From Phaseolus vulgaris (lineage: Eukaryota; Streptophyta; Magnoliopsida; Fabales; Fabaceae), in contig NC_023755.2 of the NCBI RefSeq assembly GCF_000499845.2, positions 1,877,530-1,941,529 of the forward strand: DNA of 64,000 nucleotides, in the 5' to 3' direction. The stretch's first letter is position 1, and the number at the start of each line of letters is the position of its first letter. Below, one piece after another: positions 23,135 through 36,030 of this stretch. Position numbers and translations under genes: made by a program. The notes under the pieces are model-generated. The model saw only the letters and a program-made list of their open reading frames with translations, had not been told where the DNA came from and made no database searches.

Positions 23135-23900
23135 TTTGGCGGGAAAGTGATGGAAGAGTGAACGACAGAAATAATTTCAAATTAGAGAGAGTGAATTATT
23201 AATTACTTTAGATGATAAAATGGAAAGTAAAAAAAAAGAAAATTAAAATAATAATAGAAAGTAAGATTATTCGGTTTAATTTATTAATATTTATAGCCTT
23301 TACTATGAAAATTAAAAAATATTAAATAAAATAAAATTATTAATAATAAAGAATTTATCTAAGTTTTTAACTTTTTTATTTTTTATCCAATCTATCTAAA
23401 AAAAATCTTTTTTTTCTTCTACTTCTTCATTTTTTTCATCATGCAAACTCTGTCAGTGATGTTGATGGAAATACCTAAATGATATAACTTAAATAAAATA
23501 AAAAAATCATTTTGATACTAAAAAGGAAAAAAGAACCAAATTGAAACTAATAAATAAAATAAATGTAAAAGGTATAGTTAAAAAAATGAAGTCTATTTTT
23601 CAGAGATATGTTTGGGTTTGCTTTGCTGGAAGACTTTTTAAAGGCTATTTATTCTAATTATAATAGTAACATTTTATATTATCATGTAAATATATTGTAT
23701 GTATTTATATATAACTATTTATATAAAACGTAACATAGTAAATTATTTATTTAAAAACTTCTTTGCGGAGTAATAAAAAAAAATCTGTCTTTCTCTTTCT
23801 ATACGTATAAATACTTGTTAAATACTTGTTGCTTTAGTATTGATCGATGGCAAAAAAATTTATTTAATTTAGTTGAGAAGAATATAAGTTTTTTTTTTTA
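23135..23900. other. Upstream flank of TERT
   Basis: About 80 bases before the TERT start codon are moderately GC-rich, then the DNA turns very AT-rich. I see no convincing TATA box at a set distance and no telo-box motif. No gene is visible between TERT and the first MLP copy. Confidence 0.4.
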
Positions 23901-24497
23901 ACAGCAAGAAGAATATAAGTTTGATAATAAGTGTTGAGTAAATTTTTGTCAACCTAGTTCGAATGAGTTATCATTTTAATTAGCAATTCACAACCAACTG
24001 TTTATTAATTAATTGTTAACAAGAAGATTAAGAACTACTTATTAGTTAATATTAATAAATGTTCATCTCAAAATTATTGCATAGCATTTAAAATTATACA
24101 CAATCAAAATTCACAATGACTAAACACAAAACATAAATTTGTTAAGCTCACTCCCGTTAATTCTTGATGCACTAGTTTATAATACTTTTTTTTGGACAAA
24201 ACATTTTTTTTTATAATTTTTCTTTTTACTTTTGATAATACTTTTTTATTTTATAATAGTTTATGATTGTTGTTACTTGAGGTGTGAGTCTAACTGAGAT
24301 GTCAAGTGTCTAACTGATATGTCAAGTTGCATAATGATACCTAATATGAAAGCTTTTATGACAAAAAACAATTTATACATAATATTGATGGAATTAATTA
24401 AGGGGTAATTAAGTAGGCCCCACAATACATCAATTATTATTTCTTAGATAGGAACAACACGAGATATGAGCTTTATTTATATTTGACAACTAATGAT

Positions 24498-25159
24498 CTA
24501 GTTGTGCTCCTTAATAAGCTGAGTATCAATGTTCTTGCTGAGCTCAACTCCCCATTGCATAAAGTTGTGAGGATCAGGAATGTGGTTTTCTTGTTTCTCA
24601 AACTCCATTGCAAACTGCATCACACTGCCATTTTTCTTTGGAGTAACTTGCAAATTAAATTTAAAGCTCTTGTAATGTTCCAACAGGTCTCCCTCTATAA
24701 CTTTGAAACTCACTTTATAATTTTCCCTATCTATGCCTTCAACCACCTCCTTTGCCACACAACTGTTTCCATATGTTGTTGTTCAAACTAAAATTTTAGC
24801 TTCTTTATAAACTTATTTCTCTTTAATTTCTCCAAAAAAATGGCACCAAGAATCACAATGTCTCAAATTATTCATGTAAATCAAATTCTGATTATGATGC
24901 TCTTAAGAGAAATTGTAAGGAACATAATGTTTTGTTAATGAGGTTTTGAAGTGGAAGTTTGCATACCATGTGTGTAATTCCAAGAAATGATGGATCCCTC
25001 GGTGCCCCATTCTCCTTTGTGAATTTGAATAGACTTTACTTTCTGAGGTGACATGTTAGCAATATGGTGTGGCCTATTGCAAAAAACATCATAAAACTGC
25101 TTAGCAGAAGCCTTGATATGGATCTTAGTTTCAATCTTTTGAAGTTGAGAGTATGCCAT
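24498..25159 (-). pseudogene. MLP-like (Bet v 1 family) gene, copy A, lost splice acceptor
   Basis: Major latex protein-like proteins are small cytosolic Bet v 1-fold proteins with a hydrophobic ligand cavity, often linked to stress. Exon 1 (24,967-25,159) encodes MAYSQLQKIETK through GEWGTEGSIISWNYTH, including the glycine-rich loop; exon 2 (24,498-24,772) encodes GNSCVAKEVVEGIDREN to the stop. Both are open and in phase, and would give 155 residues. The base that completes the intron's AG in copies C and D is T here, so the intron ends in AT at the homologous position. The two next AG sites upstream, and the one just inside exon 2, all lead to early stops, so correct splicing looks impossible without a rare acceptor. 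The intron is only 194 bases and lacks the MITE found in the other copies. A TATATATATA run lies about 50 bases upstream of the ATG. A working gene with an unusual acceptor, or a sequencing error, remains possible. Confidence 0.7.
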
Positions 25160-25207
25160 TTTTGCTTCACTCCTGAGAAGATATGAAAAATATGTGGACA
25201 ATACACC

Positions 25208-25217
25208 TATATATATA
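25208..25217 (-). promoter_or_regulatory. TATA box of MLP copy A
   Basis: A TATATATATA run lies about 50 bases upstream of the ATG at 25,159. The same motif stands at the same place before copies C and D, followed by the shared AGGTGTATTGT. Confidence 0.5.
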
Positions 25218-25828
25218 CTCATCTTGTCTTGTTGGAGTAACCTAACAACACATAACCTAATTAAGTCTTTTATAAATTGAGTTATTTATTAAAAGTTTTC
25301 CTTATTTTAGATGAAAATAAAAGTATATTTAAAATATTTAATATAATTTAAAAAAAAAATTAAAAGTATTCCAATTTATGAAGCAATTAAAACTTAATTA
25401 TATATAATATGATCTAGAAAAAATCACATTAGTTTAGGAAAAGAATTGGAGGCAACATTTCTTAATAAAAAATAACCTTAGAATTCATTTTGCGTTTGGT
25501 TTGATCATTGATTTTTTCTAAATTAAAGGAATATGTGTTTTTGAAGTTTCAGCTGAACCACCACTAGTGGAAGAGGCATCTTCTTTTCTTTGCAATAATA
25601 TGACTTTATGGGCTCACATGGCAGAAGATTTTAGTTTCTCCCAATCTGATTTTTTTTTCTATAAATGTATACTTAAATTAAGTGTTAGCATTTAGAGAAT
25701 AAAATTATCAGCCTTAGGAATAAATTGAAGTTAGTTTTGTTCACACAAATAATTCAAGGTTAGCTTACTTTAATAAATCATGCTTAAGTAATATACTAGT
25801 CAATAATTTAAAGTTTGAGTGGAATTAA

Positions 25829-25965
25829 TAGTTGGAGATCCCACATCGACTAGAAATTAGAGTCTTTCATAGTATATAAGTGGGTGCAAACCTCTTTTCA
25901 TTGAATTAGTTTTATGAGGTTGAGTTAGATTTAAAGTACACTTTGTAATATTAATGTTAAGATAT
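25829..25965 (+). repeat. LTR-like dispersed repeat (GATCCCACATCGACTAGA type)
   Basis: It contains GGAGATCCCACATCGACTAG, a TATATAAGTGGGTGCAAACC phrase and a GGTTGAGTTAGATTTAAAGT phrase, a combination I recognise as very common in legume genomes as LTR or TRIM debris. A related inverted piece lies at 51,330-51,470, and looser ones at 45,820-46,110. No coding sequence. Confidence 0.5.
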
Positions 25966-26003
25966 TTTTTTATTCTATGGAATTCTCATCATTCAAACAA
26001 CAA

Positions 26004-27290
26004 TTAGTCACTTAAATTAGAGACTTTCACCTTTTTGTCAGTACAAGTCACTACAAAGAATGTCTATTGCTCAAATGACACGTCTCTAATTTAAATTACA
26101 TGCTAATTAAGTAAACACTTATTTTTGTATGCTTCAAAATATATATATATATATATATAAATGAAATCATTGAGTTGACGTGTATGAAATAAATGGATAT
26201 ATTTGAGATATAAGATTGAATTGAGGGAAAAAAAATTAATATTTAGAATGGTAACATAGTCAAGTTATTTTTGTTAAGAAAATAATAGATTTTAACTTTA
26301 CTAATAATTTAAATTACATATATTAAGGTATTTCAAATAATGAGAAACTGAAGAAAGGTTATTACGTCATCTTCCATATCATAGGTGCAAAAAATCACCT
26401 CAACATAAGAAATTGAGGTTGAATTATCAAAAGTACTTAATATGAATATTCTATAAGGGATCAAGTTGTAGCAAAATTATCTTGATGCTATAAGAGATAC
26501 AATGCGTATTTGTGTTGGCTTTTAAAATAAAAAACATTAGCAAGGATCAAACCCATACTAAATTAAATACATTTTAAAATATAAAACACTAGTGTGGGTT
26601 AAGCGAATGCTAAATTAACTAAAATTTTAAATAAAAAATATTAATATGAGTTAAACGGACGCTAAATTAAATAAATTTAAAAAAAAAAACTAACATGGAT
26701 AAGCAGACGTTAAATTAAAATAAAAAAATATCAACTTGAGTCAAACTAATGCTAAATTAAATAAAATTTAAAATAAAAAACATTAGTGTCAACTAAACTG
26801 ATGCTAAACTACATTAATTAAAAAATTAATTTAAAAATGAGTGACAAATCGATCTTCAAAAGTGATATGCTCATTATTTACACAGTAAATTACTACTAAA
26901 GAAAATGTTTTTTTGTCTGATTTTTAGTGAAACGTAGGACATACAACATTAATTTAAAAAAGTAACCGATATAGTATGCACACTTTTTACATCAATTGAT
27001 AATCGATATAGAAACTTCCCTATTTTTTATATCGTCTGCATCATCTATGTTGATCATGCAATCGATGTAAAAAATAATTTTCTAATAGTTATTTTAATAA
27101 CTAATAATATTTTATGACCAAATTTAATAATAATTAATTTAATGACCAATTTTAATGATAAAAGAAATCATTTATTAGAAATTCAAACTTTATTTAAGAA
27201 AATAATTAAAATAAATAAGTATAATATAAAACATTGAGTTCATAATTAAAATAAATAATTATATTATAACAATGTAACATTGTTAGGCCA
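26004..27290. repeat. Duplicated spacer block with ~50-bp tandem repeats, copy 1
   Basis: Between 26,515 and 26,825 a unit of roughly 50 bases recurs about six times (core words AAAACATTAG, GGTCAAGCG/GTTAAACGG and GACGCTAAATTAAATAAA). It is followed by ACATCAATTGATAATCGATA-type phrases and TTTTCTAATAGTTATTTT, which in the sister block reads TTTTTCTAGTAGTTATTT. The reverse complement of that end (CTACTAGAAAAA) resembles a CACTA terminus, so this is probably a non-autonomous CACTA element with subterminal repeats. The whole block recurs at 34,740-36,030. Confidence 0.55.
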
Positions 27291-27788
27291 ATAAATGTCA
27301 AGTAAAGTCTTTCCAACTTAATTCGAATTAGTAGTCAGCGATTGATAACTAATTATTTATTACTTAATCGTTAACTAGATTAATAACTATAAGCTTAGTA
27401 ACATTCAAAGTTCTACACAAAGGAAAATATTGTATGATAGGTGATTGTTGAAGTTTGAAATGTTAGTCCAGATAAGATGTCAGACTTCATAGTGATATAT
27501 AACATAAAGATTTAAAGGAAAAAAAAAATTTCAATGCAAACTTTGTGTCCCAAAGTTCTTAATGACAAAACACCAAACACAAATCATACAACATAACATA
27601 AATTTGCTAAGCTCACTCCTACTAGTTCTTGATGAACTTTATTATAAGTACTTTATACATAAGATCGATGAAATTAATTAAAGAGTAATTAATTAGGCCC
27701 CATAATACATCAATTATTATTTCTTAGATAGCAACATCATATAAGATATGAGATTTATTTATATTTGACAACTAAGGATCTAGTTGTG

Positions 27789-28652
27789 TTATTCAGTAAG
27801 GTATGAATCAATTTTCTTGCTCATCTCAACTACCAGTTGCAATAAGGTGTGAGAATCAGGAATGTGGTTTTCTTGTTTCTCAAACTCCACTGACCACTTA
27901 ACCACACTGTCATTTTTCTTTGGAGTAACTTGCAAATTAAATTTAAAGCTCTTGTAAAGTCCCAACAGGTCTTCCTCTAAAACTTTGAACCTTAGTTTAC
28001 AATTTTCCCTATCTATGTCGTCAACCACCTCCCTTGCCACAACTTTGTTATAAACTTATTTCTCTCTAATTTATCAAAAACTTGGCATCAATAATCACAA
28101 TGTCTCAAATTATTCATGTAAATATTATTATAAAACTGATTTTCTTTTAATCCTTGAAAATAAATTGAATGTGAATAAATAAATAAAAGAATATAATGCA
28201 TAAAAATAATACTTGAGTGTTACTAAAGACGTCAAATAATATGGTTAAGCAAATCAGATTATGATGTTCATATGAGAAATTGTGAGGAATGTAATTTTTT
28301 TTTTAATTAACACTATAAAAAAATTATTAAATCAATTTTAGAGAAAAAATAATTAGTTGTTATATTGACTAAATTAGATAGTATTTTAGAAACTAAAAAA
28401 ATTATTGGTATCTAAAATTACTTTCTATTATTGATAAATAGTTTATAAATTGGTAGCTAATTAAATAACAATTTAGAAACTATTTATCAATAATAGAAAC
28501 TAATTTAAATATCAATAATAATTTTTTTTCTCTAAAATATTATCTAATTTAGTCAACATATAATAACTAATTATTTTTTTAAATTAATTTTTATTTAATC
28601 ATTTTTAGTAATGAAATTTTATACCATGTTGAAATTCCAGGAAATGATGGAT
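27789..28652 (-). pseudogene. MLP-like gene, copy B, acceptor and most of exon 1 deleted
   Basis: Exon 2 (27,789 to about 28,045) is open: VAREVVDDIDRENCKLRFKV through SKKIDSYLTE, then stop. In copies C and D an acceptor (AACAACAG) and GATGGAAAAAAA-like bases precede this; here roughly 45 bases covering the acceptor are gone, and exon 2 joins directly to intron sequence. Only a shred of exon 1 remains (about 28,619-28,652, matching the end of the SIISWNY region), and its upstream part and promoter are missing. The copy cannot make an MLP protein. A foldback MITE (28,311-28,613) sits in the former intron. Confidence 0.8.
28311..28613. mobile_element. Foldback CACTA-type MITE in the intron of MLP copy B
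   Basis: It starts CACTATAAAAAAATTATTAA and ends AATCATTTTTAGTAATG, with complementary halves (ACTAAATTAGATAGTATTTT against its reverse on the right). It occupies the same intron position as elements in copies C and D. Confidence 0.7.
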
Positions 28653-29666
28653 GATGAAAATGAAAATATATTTAAGATATTTAATGAACTTTTTAATAAA
28701 AATTTAATTAAAAATACTACAATTTATAAAGTAATTAAAACTTAACTATTTATAATATGATATAGAAAAAATCACATTATTTTAGGAAAATAATTGGAGG
28801 CAACATTTTTTAATAAAATTAACCTTGAATTCACTTGGCGTTTGGTTTGATCATTGAATTTTTCTAAATTAAAGGAACATGTGTTTTGATCATTGAATTT
28901 TGCACAAAATATGAATCAATATTTTTAAAACCCATTTCATAAAATACATTAAATAATTAAAATAGATAAGAAAAATATTTCTACGTGTAAATGAAGATGA
29001 AAACCATAAATAAGGGAACAAAATATAAGGTGACTTGGTAAAACATGATTAATTTCTATCACAAAAATTTCTTATAAATTTTAAAAATTCATTTCTATAA
29101 TATTTTTGTCTTTTAAGATTTATTGACCTATTTGAATTTTGAGTAACTACTTCATATATATAGTTAGAGAATAAATTTTAATTTCATCTTTCTTGTGGTT
29201 TAATAACACGATCTTAGAAGAATTATCGTGTTCACATACCTCATCATTTTATGATACTTGTTGCTTTAGTATTAATTGAAGACAAATTTTTTTAATTTAA
29301 TTTAGTTAAGAAGAATATAAGTTTGATAACTTGTATACAATTTTTTACAGTTATACTGTGAAATTTAGGATAAATCAAACAATTATTATTAAAAAAAAAA
29401 CACTTTCTACATTAGTTGTAGATTGAACCAAGGTGATATGTTCATTATCTACTGATTCTAGTAACTATTACTGAAGAAAATGTTTTTTTTTATTGTTTTT
29501 GAGTTATATTACTAAAGTTTTTTTTATTGTTTTTGAGTGAAACGTGAGACCTACAACATTATTTTAAAAATTAACTGATATAATATGTATACATTCTACC
29601 TCAGTTGATAATTGATATAGAAACCTCCTACTTTTTATGTTATATTTATGTTGGTAGTAGAATTGA

Positions 29667-30047
29667 CACTAAAAAAATTATTAAATAAAAATTTATTTTA
29701 GATATTAAAATAATTAATTATTATTTGATTAAATTAGAGATATTTTATAAACTAAAAAAATTAAAACTATTGGTATCTAAAGTAATTTCTATTATTAATA
29801 AAAATTTATAAAATAGTTTCTAAATTTGTATTTAATCATTAGCTACCGGTTTTAGCTACTTACTATTTTATATTCTAAATTAGTCTTTATTAATTCTTTA
29901 GAGCAATTTAAAATCTAAAATATTAGTCATTAAAACTTATGTAGCTATAATTTTGTAGTCTTTAAATTAGTATATATTTTAGTTAATATAGTGACTAATT
30001 ATTTTTGTTTCTACATTTGGTTACTATTTAATTATTTTCTTGTAGTG
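29667..30047. mobile_element. Foldback CACTA-type MITE between MLP copies B and C
   Basis: A 381-bp palindromic element that starts CACTAAAAAAATTATTAAAT and ends AATTATTTTCTTGTAGTG. Flanking triplets are TGA and CGA, so a target duplication is not clear. It has the family's core words but is not at an intron position. Confidence 0.65.
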
Positions 30048-30769
30048 CGATATAAAATATCAAAAATAACTTATATACAAAATTAGTTTTTCTAGTAGTT
30101 ATTTTAATAATTAAAAATATTTTATGACCAAATTTAGTAATAATTAATTTTATGACCAATTTTACTAATAAAAAAACATAAATTACGAATTCAAAAAATA
30201 ATTAAAATAAATAAGTATAATATAAAACATTAAATTCATAATTAAAATAAATATATAGTATAAGAATGTAACATCGTTAGACAATAAGTGTTGAGTAAAT
30301 TTTTTTCAAAACCTAATGAGTTATCATTTTAATCCGCAATTGAGAACCAACAATTTGTTAATTAATTATTAAAAAATTAATAACTATTTATTAGTTAATA
30401 TTAATAAATGACCATCTCATAAATTATTGTAAGATTGATGATTGTTGAAGTTTGAAGTGTAAGCTTATTTCATATGCGAGATTTCATAATGATGTTTAGC
30501 ATAAAGTTTTAGAGAGAGAAAAAAAGATTTCAAAGCAAACTTTGTGTCTCAAAATGATAAAACACCAAAAACAAATCATACAACATAACATAGATTTGTC
30601 TAGCTCACTCCTATTAGTTCTTGATGCACTTTATTATAAGTACTTTATACATAAGATTGATGGAATTAATTAAGGGCTAATTAGTTAGGCCCCATAATAC
30701 ATCAGCTATTATTTCTTAGACATCAACAACATAAGATATGAGCTTTATTTATATTTGACAACTAATGAT

Positions 30770-31923
30770 CTAGTTGTTCTCTTGAGTAAGGTAAGAATCA
30801 ATGTTCTTACTCATCTCAACTACCAATTGCAACAAGGTGTGAGGATCAGGAATGTGGTTTTCTTGTTTCTCAAACACCAGTGTCCACTGCACCACACTGC
30901 CATTTCCCTTTGGAGTAACTTGTAAATTAAGTTTGAAGCTCTTGTAAAGTCCCAGCAAGTCTCCCTCTAAAACCTTGAAGCTCACTTTACAGTTTTCCTT
31001 ATCTATGCCTTCAACCACCTCCTTTGCCACAACTTTTTTTCCATCTGTTGTTATCCAAACTAAAATTTTAGATTCTTTATAAACTTATTTCTCTCTAATT
31101 TCTCAAAAACTTGGCACCAATAATCACAATGTCTCAAATTATTCATGTAAATACTATTATAAATTAGGTGTTCTTTTAATCCTTGAAAAATAAACCGAAT
31201 GTGAATAAAAAAATAAAAGAATTATAATGCATAAAAATAATATTTGATTGATAATAAAGACCTCAAACAATATAGTTAAACAACTCTGATTATGACTATC
31301 ATAAGAGAAATTGCAAGGAATGCAATGTTTTGTTAATAAACACTACAAGAAAATCATTAAATCAATTTTAGAAAAAAAATAATTAGTTTTTATATTGATT
31401 AAATTAGATACTATTTTAGATACTAAAAAGAATTATTAGTATCTTAATTAGTTTTTATTATTGATAAATAATTCCTAAATTGATATCTAATTAGTTACCA
31501 GGATTTTAGCTGGGAAGTATTTAGATTTTAAAGTTGGTAGCTAATTAAATACCGATTTAAAAACTATTTATCAATAATGAAAACTAATTTAAATATCAAT
31601 AATAATTTTTTTTAGCCTCTAAAATATTATCTAATTTAGTCAATATAACAACTAATTATTTTTTGTCTCTAAAATTGATTTCTATTTAATGATTTTCTAG
31701 TAATGAATTTAGAAACTAAAGTTTGCATACCAAGTGTGTAATTCCAGGAAATGATGGATCCCTCAGTGCCCCATTCTCCTTTGTGGATTTGAACAGACTG
31801 TATTTTTTGAGGTAAAATGTTGGCAATATGGTGTGGCCTGTTGCAAAAAACATCATAGAACTGTTGGGCAGAAGCCTTGAGATGGACATTAGTTTCAATC
31901 TTTTGAAGTTGAGAGCATGCCAT
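30770..31923 (-). CDS. MLP-like protein (Bet v 1 family), copy C, intact
   Basis: There are two exons: 31,731-31,923 (64 codons plus one base) and 30,770-31,044. The 686-base GT-AG intron splits the Asp65 codon. The predicted protein has 155 residues, the normal size for major latex protein-like proteins. Residues 1-64 run from MACSQLQKIETNVHLKASAQ through the glycine-rich loop GEWGTEGS (49-56) to SWNYTL. Exon 2 continues DGKKVVAKEVVEGIDKEN and ends MSKNIDSYLTQENN, the long C-terminal helix of the fold. The acceptor AACAACAG is the one that has mutated in copy A. It is the only one of the four copies with every start, splice site and frame in order. The intron contains a foldback MITE. Ligand and role are unknown; MLPs are commonly tied to defence and abiotic stress. 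Confidence 0.9.
31341..31705. mobile_element. Foldback CACTA-type MITE in the intron of MLP copy C
   Basis: It starts CACTACAAGAAAATCATTAA, the typical family terminus, and ends TTTAATGATTTTCTAGTAATG. The core holds TTTTAGCTGGGAAGTATTTA where other copies have TTTAGCTACC. It takes up about half of the intron. Confidence 0.75.
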
Positions 31924-31972
31924 TTTTGCCTCACTCCTAAGAAGGTATGAAAAATATATGTGGACAATACAC

Positions 31973-31982
31973 CTATATATAC
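31973..31982 (-). promoter_or_regulatory. TATA box of MLP copy C
   Basis: TATATATAGG lies about 50 bases before the ATG at 31,923, within a segment (AGGTGTATTGTCCACATAT) shared by copies A, C and D. Confidence 0.55.
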
Positions 31983-33804
31983 TTCTCTTCTCTTGAATTT
32001 GTCTTGTTGGAATATCCTAACAACATATATTATTTATTAAGAGTTTTTGTTCTATTATATGAAAATAAAAATATATTTAAAATATTTAATATAAGTTTTT
32101 AATAAAAAAATAATTAGTTATGGAAGGAATATATGTGATATGTGAGCCCATAAATGAAAGGAATATATGTGCTTTGAAGTTTATATGTGCTTTGAAGTTT
32201 CAGCTGAACCACCACTAGTGGAGGAGGCATCTTCTTTCCTTTAGATTTTATGGGCTCACATGGCAGAAAAGGGATAACCATGATTCAAAGTTCATAATAA
32301 AAATGGCAAGTGCATATTGTAAGTGCTGATAGAATTTTAATTCTCCATGTTACTAAAACATTATTTTAATCCATAGTGTAGAATATTCTAGTTTCTCCCA
32401 ATCTGATTTTTTTTCTCTCTAGAAATTTATACTTAAATTAAGTGTTAGCATGTTTGAGAATACATTGAAGTTAGTTCTCTTCACACAAATAATTGAAGGT
32501 TAGCTTAATTTAATATTTTGTATAAGTAATGTGATTATTTTACTCTAATCACAAGTTTAGTCAAGACACCACCCTTGGTAAAAAAAAACTGTGGTTAGTG
32601 GTAGATAAAAAAAAGGAAAATTTCCTTATGACACCACTATTTAAAAATACATCTATTCCACAACTATTTTTTATATTAAAATAATAACTTTATATGGATA
32701 TCAAATGAATGAAATAATAATTTTATACGGATATCAAATGAATGAAAAAAAAATTAATGATAAATGATTTAATGTAGCTAATAAACTCCAAGCATAAAAG
32801 TTTTAAAATCTATACTTATTGTAGTAATATCAAACTCATGAATTCACTTAATTTTAATCGAATCAAATTTTTTTTCGCTCTAACATAAGTTTTTATTAAA
32901 ATAAAATAATGTTCATTAATTATATATATATATATATTCGATATTTTACTCCTATATTTAGTAGAAATGTTAAGTAACTCATAAGGGAATAGTTATTGTT
33001 TTAAGTGAAAGGTTAGGACCGGTTAAAGCACATTATTAAACCAAAAAGAAAGTAAACCAAAAAGAAAGTAAAGAGAATTACAAGAAATATAAAAGGATTG
33101 CCAAAACTTATGAAAGAAAAAAAAATTGTCTCACAAAATGAAAAAAAAAGGAGAGATTTGTCTTATTTTGAATAAAGTCATAAGCTATGAGTTTTTTTGG
33201 GATGATTGTTTTCACTTAGGTTAAAAAGTATAATGAGATTGATTTACTGTGATAATGAGTGAGACTCGTAAGAGTGTAGGTTAAATAGTCTCTCATTCTT
33301 TTGTATCTCATTCTTTGTATATAGTTTGGAACATTTCTTAAATATTTCACTTTAATTTTAATTTATCTTTTATATTAAATAATACATTTCTTATTGAAAG
33401 TCTAAAGAAAAGTCACATTCAATCTATAAAAAATGTCATTCCATTTTTACGATGTACTCCAAAGCAAATATGATGGAAAATATTACAACAACAAGAACTA
33501 ACTTTGTATTTGTAGAATGTGGTTAGGTCATAATACTAGTCACTTTGCATGTATTATGAGCAATCTCTATGATTCTATTTATGTTTAATCTTAAACATTG
33601 TTACATATTTAAGTTAGTGCCAACAATCCTATACTTATATTAGTTGACTAGGTGATTAGGTTCAAAAAAGAAAATAAGAAGAAAATACTCTAAGAGCAAA
33701 CACATTTCATGATTTAATGGGGATGACACATATTTGGATCTTTTTAGCAAGACAATTGGATGAAACAAATATGTCTATTTTGGAATAACTCAATTTGGAT
33801 TATA

Positions 33805-34372
33805 TGTGAATAGAAACTAATTTTAGAAAAAAAAATAATTAGTTACTATATTTACTAAATTAAATATTAAAATAATTATTTTAGTCTCTAAAATAGTATC
33901 TAAAAAAAATTAATTATTTTTTGTTTTTAAAATTAATTTCTATTTTTTTGCCTCAATCTTAATTTTTAAATATTGTATTCATTATTTCTTATGGAATTTG
34001 TGCTCGAAAATGACACTGAACCACTCTTTGATTTCTTATCCAGATTCTAGTAATAATTGGTTTTTAAATTGATATTTAATTATTAGTTATCAAAATTTTA
34101 GCTTACTCACAACTTTATATTCTAACTTTATATCTATTAGTCTTTTAGAGATTAATTTAGAATTTAAAGTATTAGTAACTAAAATCTTGATAGCTAATTT
34201 AGATAATAATTTAAAAATTATTTTATAAATTTTTATTAATAATAGAAATCACTTTAGTTACAAATAATTTTTTAATCTCTAAAATAGTATCTAATTTAGT
34301 TAATATAGTTAATATAGTGATTAATTATTTTTTGTCTCTAATTTTAGTTATTATTTGATAAATTTTTTAGTG
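33805..34372. mobile_element. Two worn foldback MITE pieces, 5' flank of copy C
   Basis: Pieces at about 33,805-33,950 and 34,050-34,372 carry family words (AATAATTAGTTACTATATTT, TTTTAGCTTACTCACAAC, TTTTATTAATAATAGAAATC). The same two pieces recur in the duplicated flank of copy D at about 39,320-39,490 and 39,720-40,030, so they were present before that duplication. Confidence 0.55.
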
Positions 34373-34739
34373 TAAAATATATAGTTTTTGAAAATTTATG
34401 GTAGATATGATTTATTAAAATAAGTAAAATATATTTGTTCATTACTATTTATAATTGAAAGTAATTTATATTTTATTGTTGGGAAAGTTCACAAATTTGT
34501 AAGAAGCTGAACTTGAAAAGCTATTTTCGGAAAACATTTTTAAGGAATATTATTTTTTTAAAGCATCAATCAAAAACCTTGAAACAAACAATTCTTAACT
34601 TCTTATTTATGAGAAACTACTTTTTCTTTATATTAAATATTTCTAATATTTCTTATGCCTCATTTAATCAAATTATTATTGTCGATAAAAATAAATCACC
34701 CCAAATATTTTTATGTTAAAATAAAAATATTATTTTTAT

Positions 34740-36030
34740 ATCTTAATTGAGGGACTTTCGCCTTTTTTGTGAATACAAGTTGTTAAAGCGAATGTGTGTT
34801 GCTCAAATGACACATCTCTAATTTGAATTATATGCTATTATATATATATATATATATATATAATCATTGAATTAATGTGTATGAAATGAATGGATACATT
34901 GAGATATATGAAGATTGAATTGAGGGAATAAAAAATTAATATTTGGGATGGTAACATAGTCAAGTTATTTTCGTTGTTTTAAGTGTAAGAGTCCGTAAGA
35001 GAATAAGATATTGTAATTTTACTAAATAGTTTAAATCACATATATTAAGGTATCCCACAAAATGAGAAACAAAAGAAGGTTATTACGTCAAGTTTTCATA
35101 TCGTAAGCACAAAAAATCACCTCAACATAAGAATTGAGGTTGAATTACCAAAATTACTTAATATGAATATTCTAGAAAGGGTCAAGTTTGTAGCAAAATT
35201 ATCTTGATGCTATAAGAGATACAATGTGTGTGTGTGTTGACTTTTAAAATAAATAAAAAAAACATTAGCAAGGACCAAACCCATGTTAAATTAAATAAAT
35301 TTTAAAATATAAAACATTAGTCTAGGTCAAGCGAACGCTAAATGAAATAAATTTGTAAATAAAAAACATTAGTATGGACTAAACGAACACTAAATTAAAT
35401 AAAGTTTAAAATAAAAAAACACTGACATGGATCAAGCGGACGTTAAATTAAATAATTTTTAAAATAAAAATATTAGTGTGGGTCAAGTTGACGCTAAATT
35501 AAATAACTTTTAAAATAAAAAACATTAGTGTCAATCAACTAAACTGATGCTATACTACTTTAATTAAAAAACTAATTTAAAAATGAGTGACAAATCGATC
35601 TTAAAAAATCAACACTAAAGAACTTCAAATGTGATATGTGCATTATCTACATTGACTTTGGTAAATTACTACCAAAAAAATGCTTTTTTTTATTGATTTT
35701 TGGTGAAACGTAGGACATATAACATTATTTTTAAAAATTAACCGATATATTTTGGAAACTTTTTACGTTGTTGATAATCAATATAGAAACTTCCCTATTT
35801 TATATATATATATATATCAAGTAACCGATGTAAAAATTGGTTTTTCTAGTAGTTATTTTAATAACTAATAATATTTTATGATCAAATTTAGTAATAATTA
35901 ATTTTGTGACCAATTTTAATGATAAAAGAAATAAAAAACTTATTTAAAAAAATAATTAAAATAAATAAGTATAATATAAAATATTGAGTTTATAATTAAA
36001 ATAAATAATGATAATATAACGATGTAAGGC
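34740..36030. repeat. Duplicated spacer block with ~50-bp tandem repeats, copy 2
   Basis: Sister of 26,004-27,290. Tandem units lie at 35,245-35,560 (AAAACATTAG, GGTCAAGCGAACGCTAAAT and variants), preceded by a (TA)n run at 34,838-34,862 and followed by the ACATTATTTTTAAAAATTAA and TTTTTCTAGTAGTTATTT phrases. No coding sequence. Confidence 0.6.

Noticed and set aside
22847..23161. Plus-strand 104-codon frame opposite TERT exon 1
   Set aside because: Antisense shadow of the GC-rich first TERT exon.
26515..26825. Possible CRISPR-like array of spaced repeats
   Set aside because: The units are contiguous, diverged and in plant nuclear DNA; this is a minisatellite within a transposon-like block.
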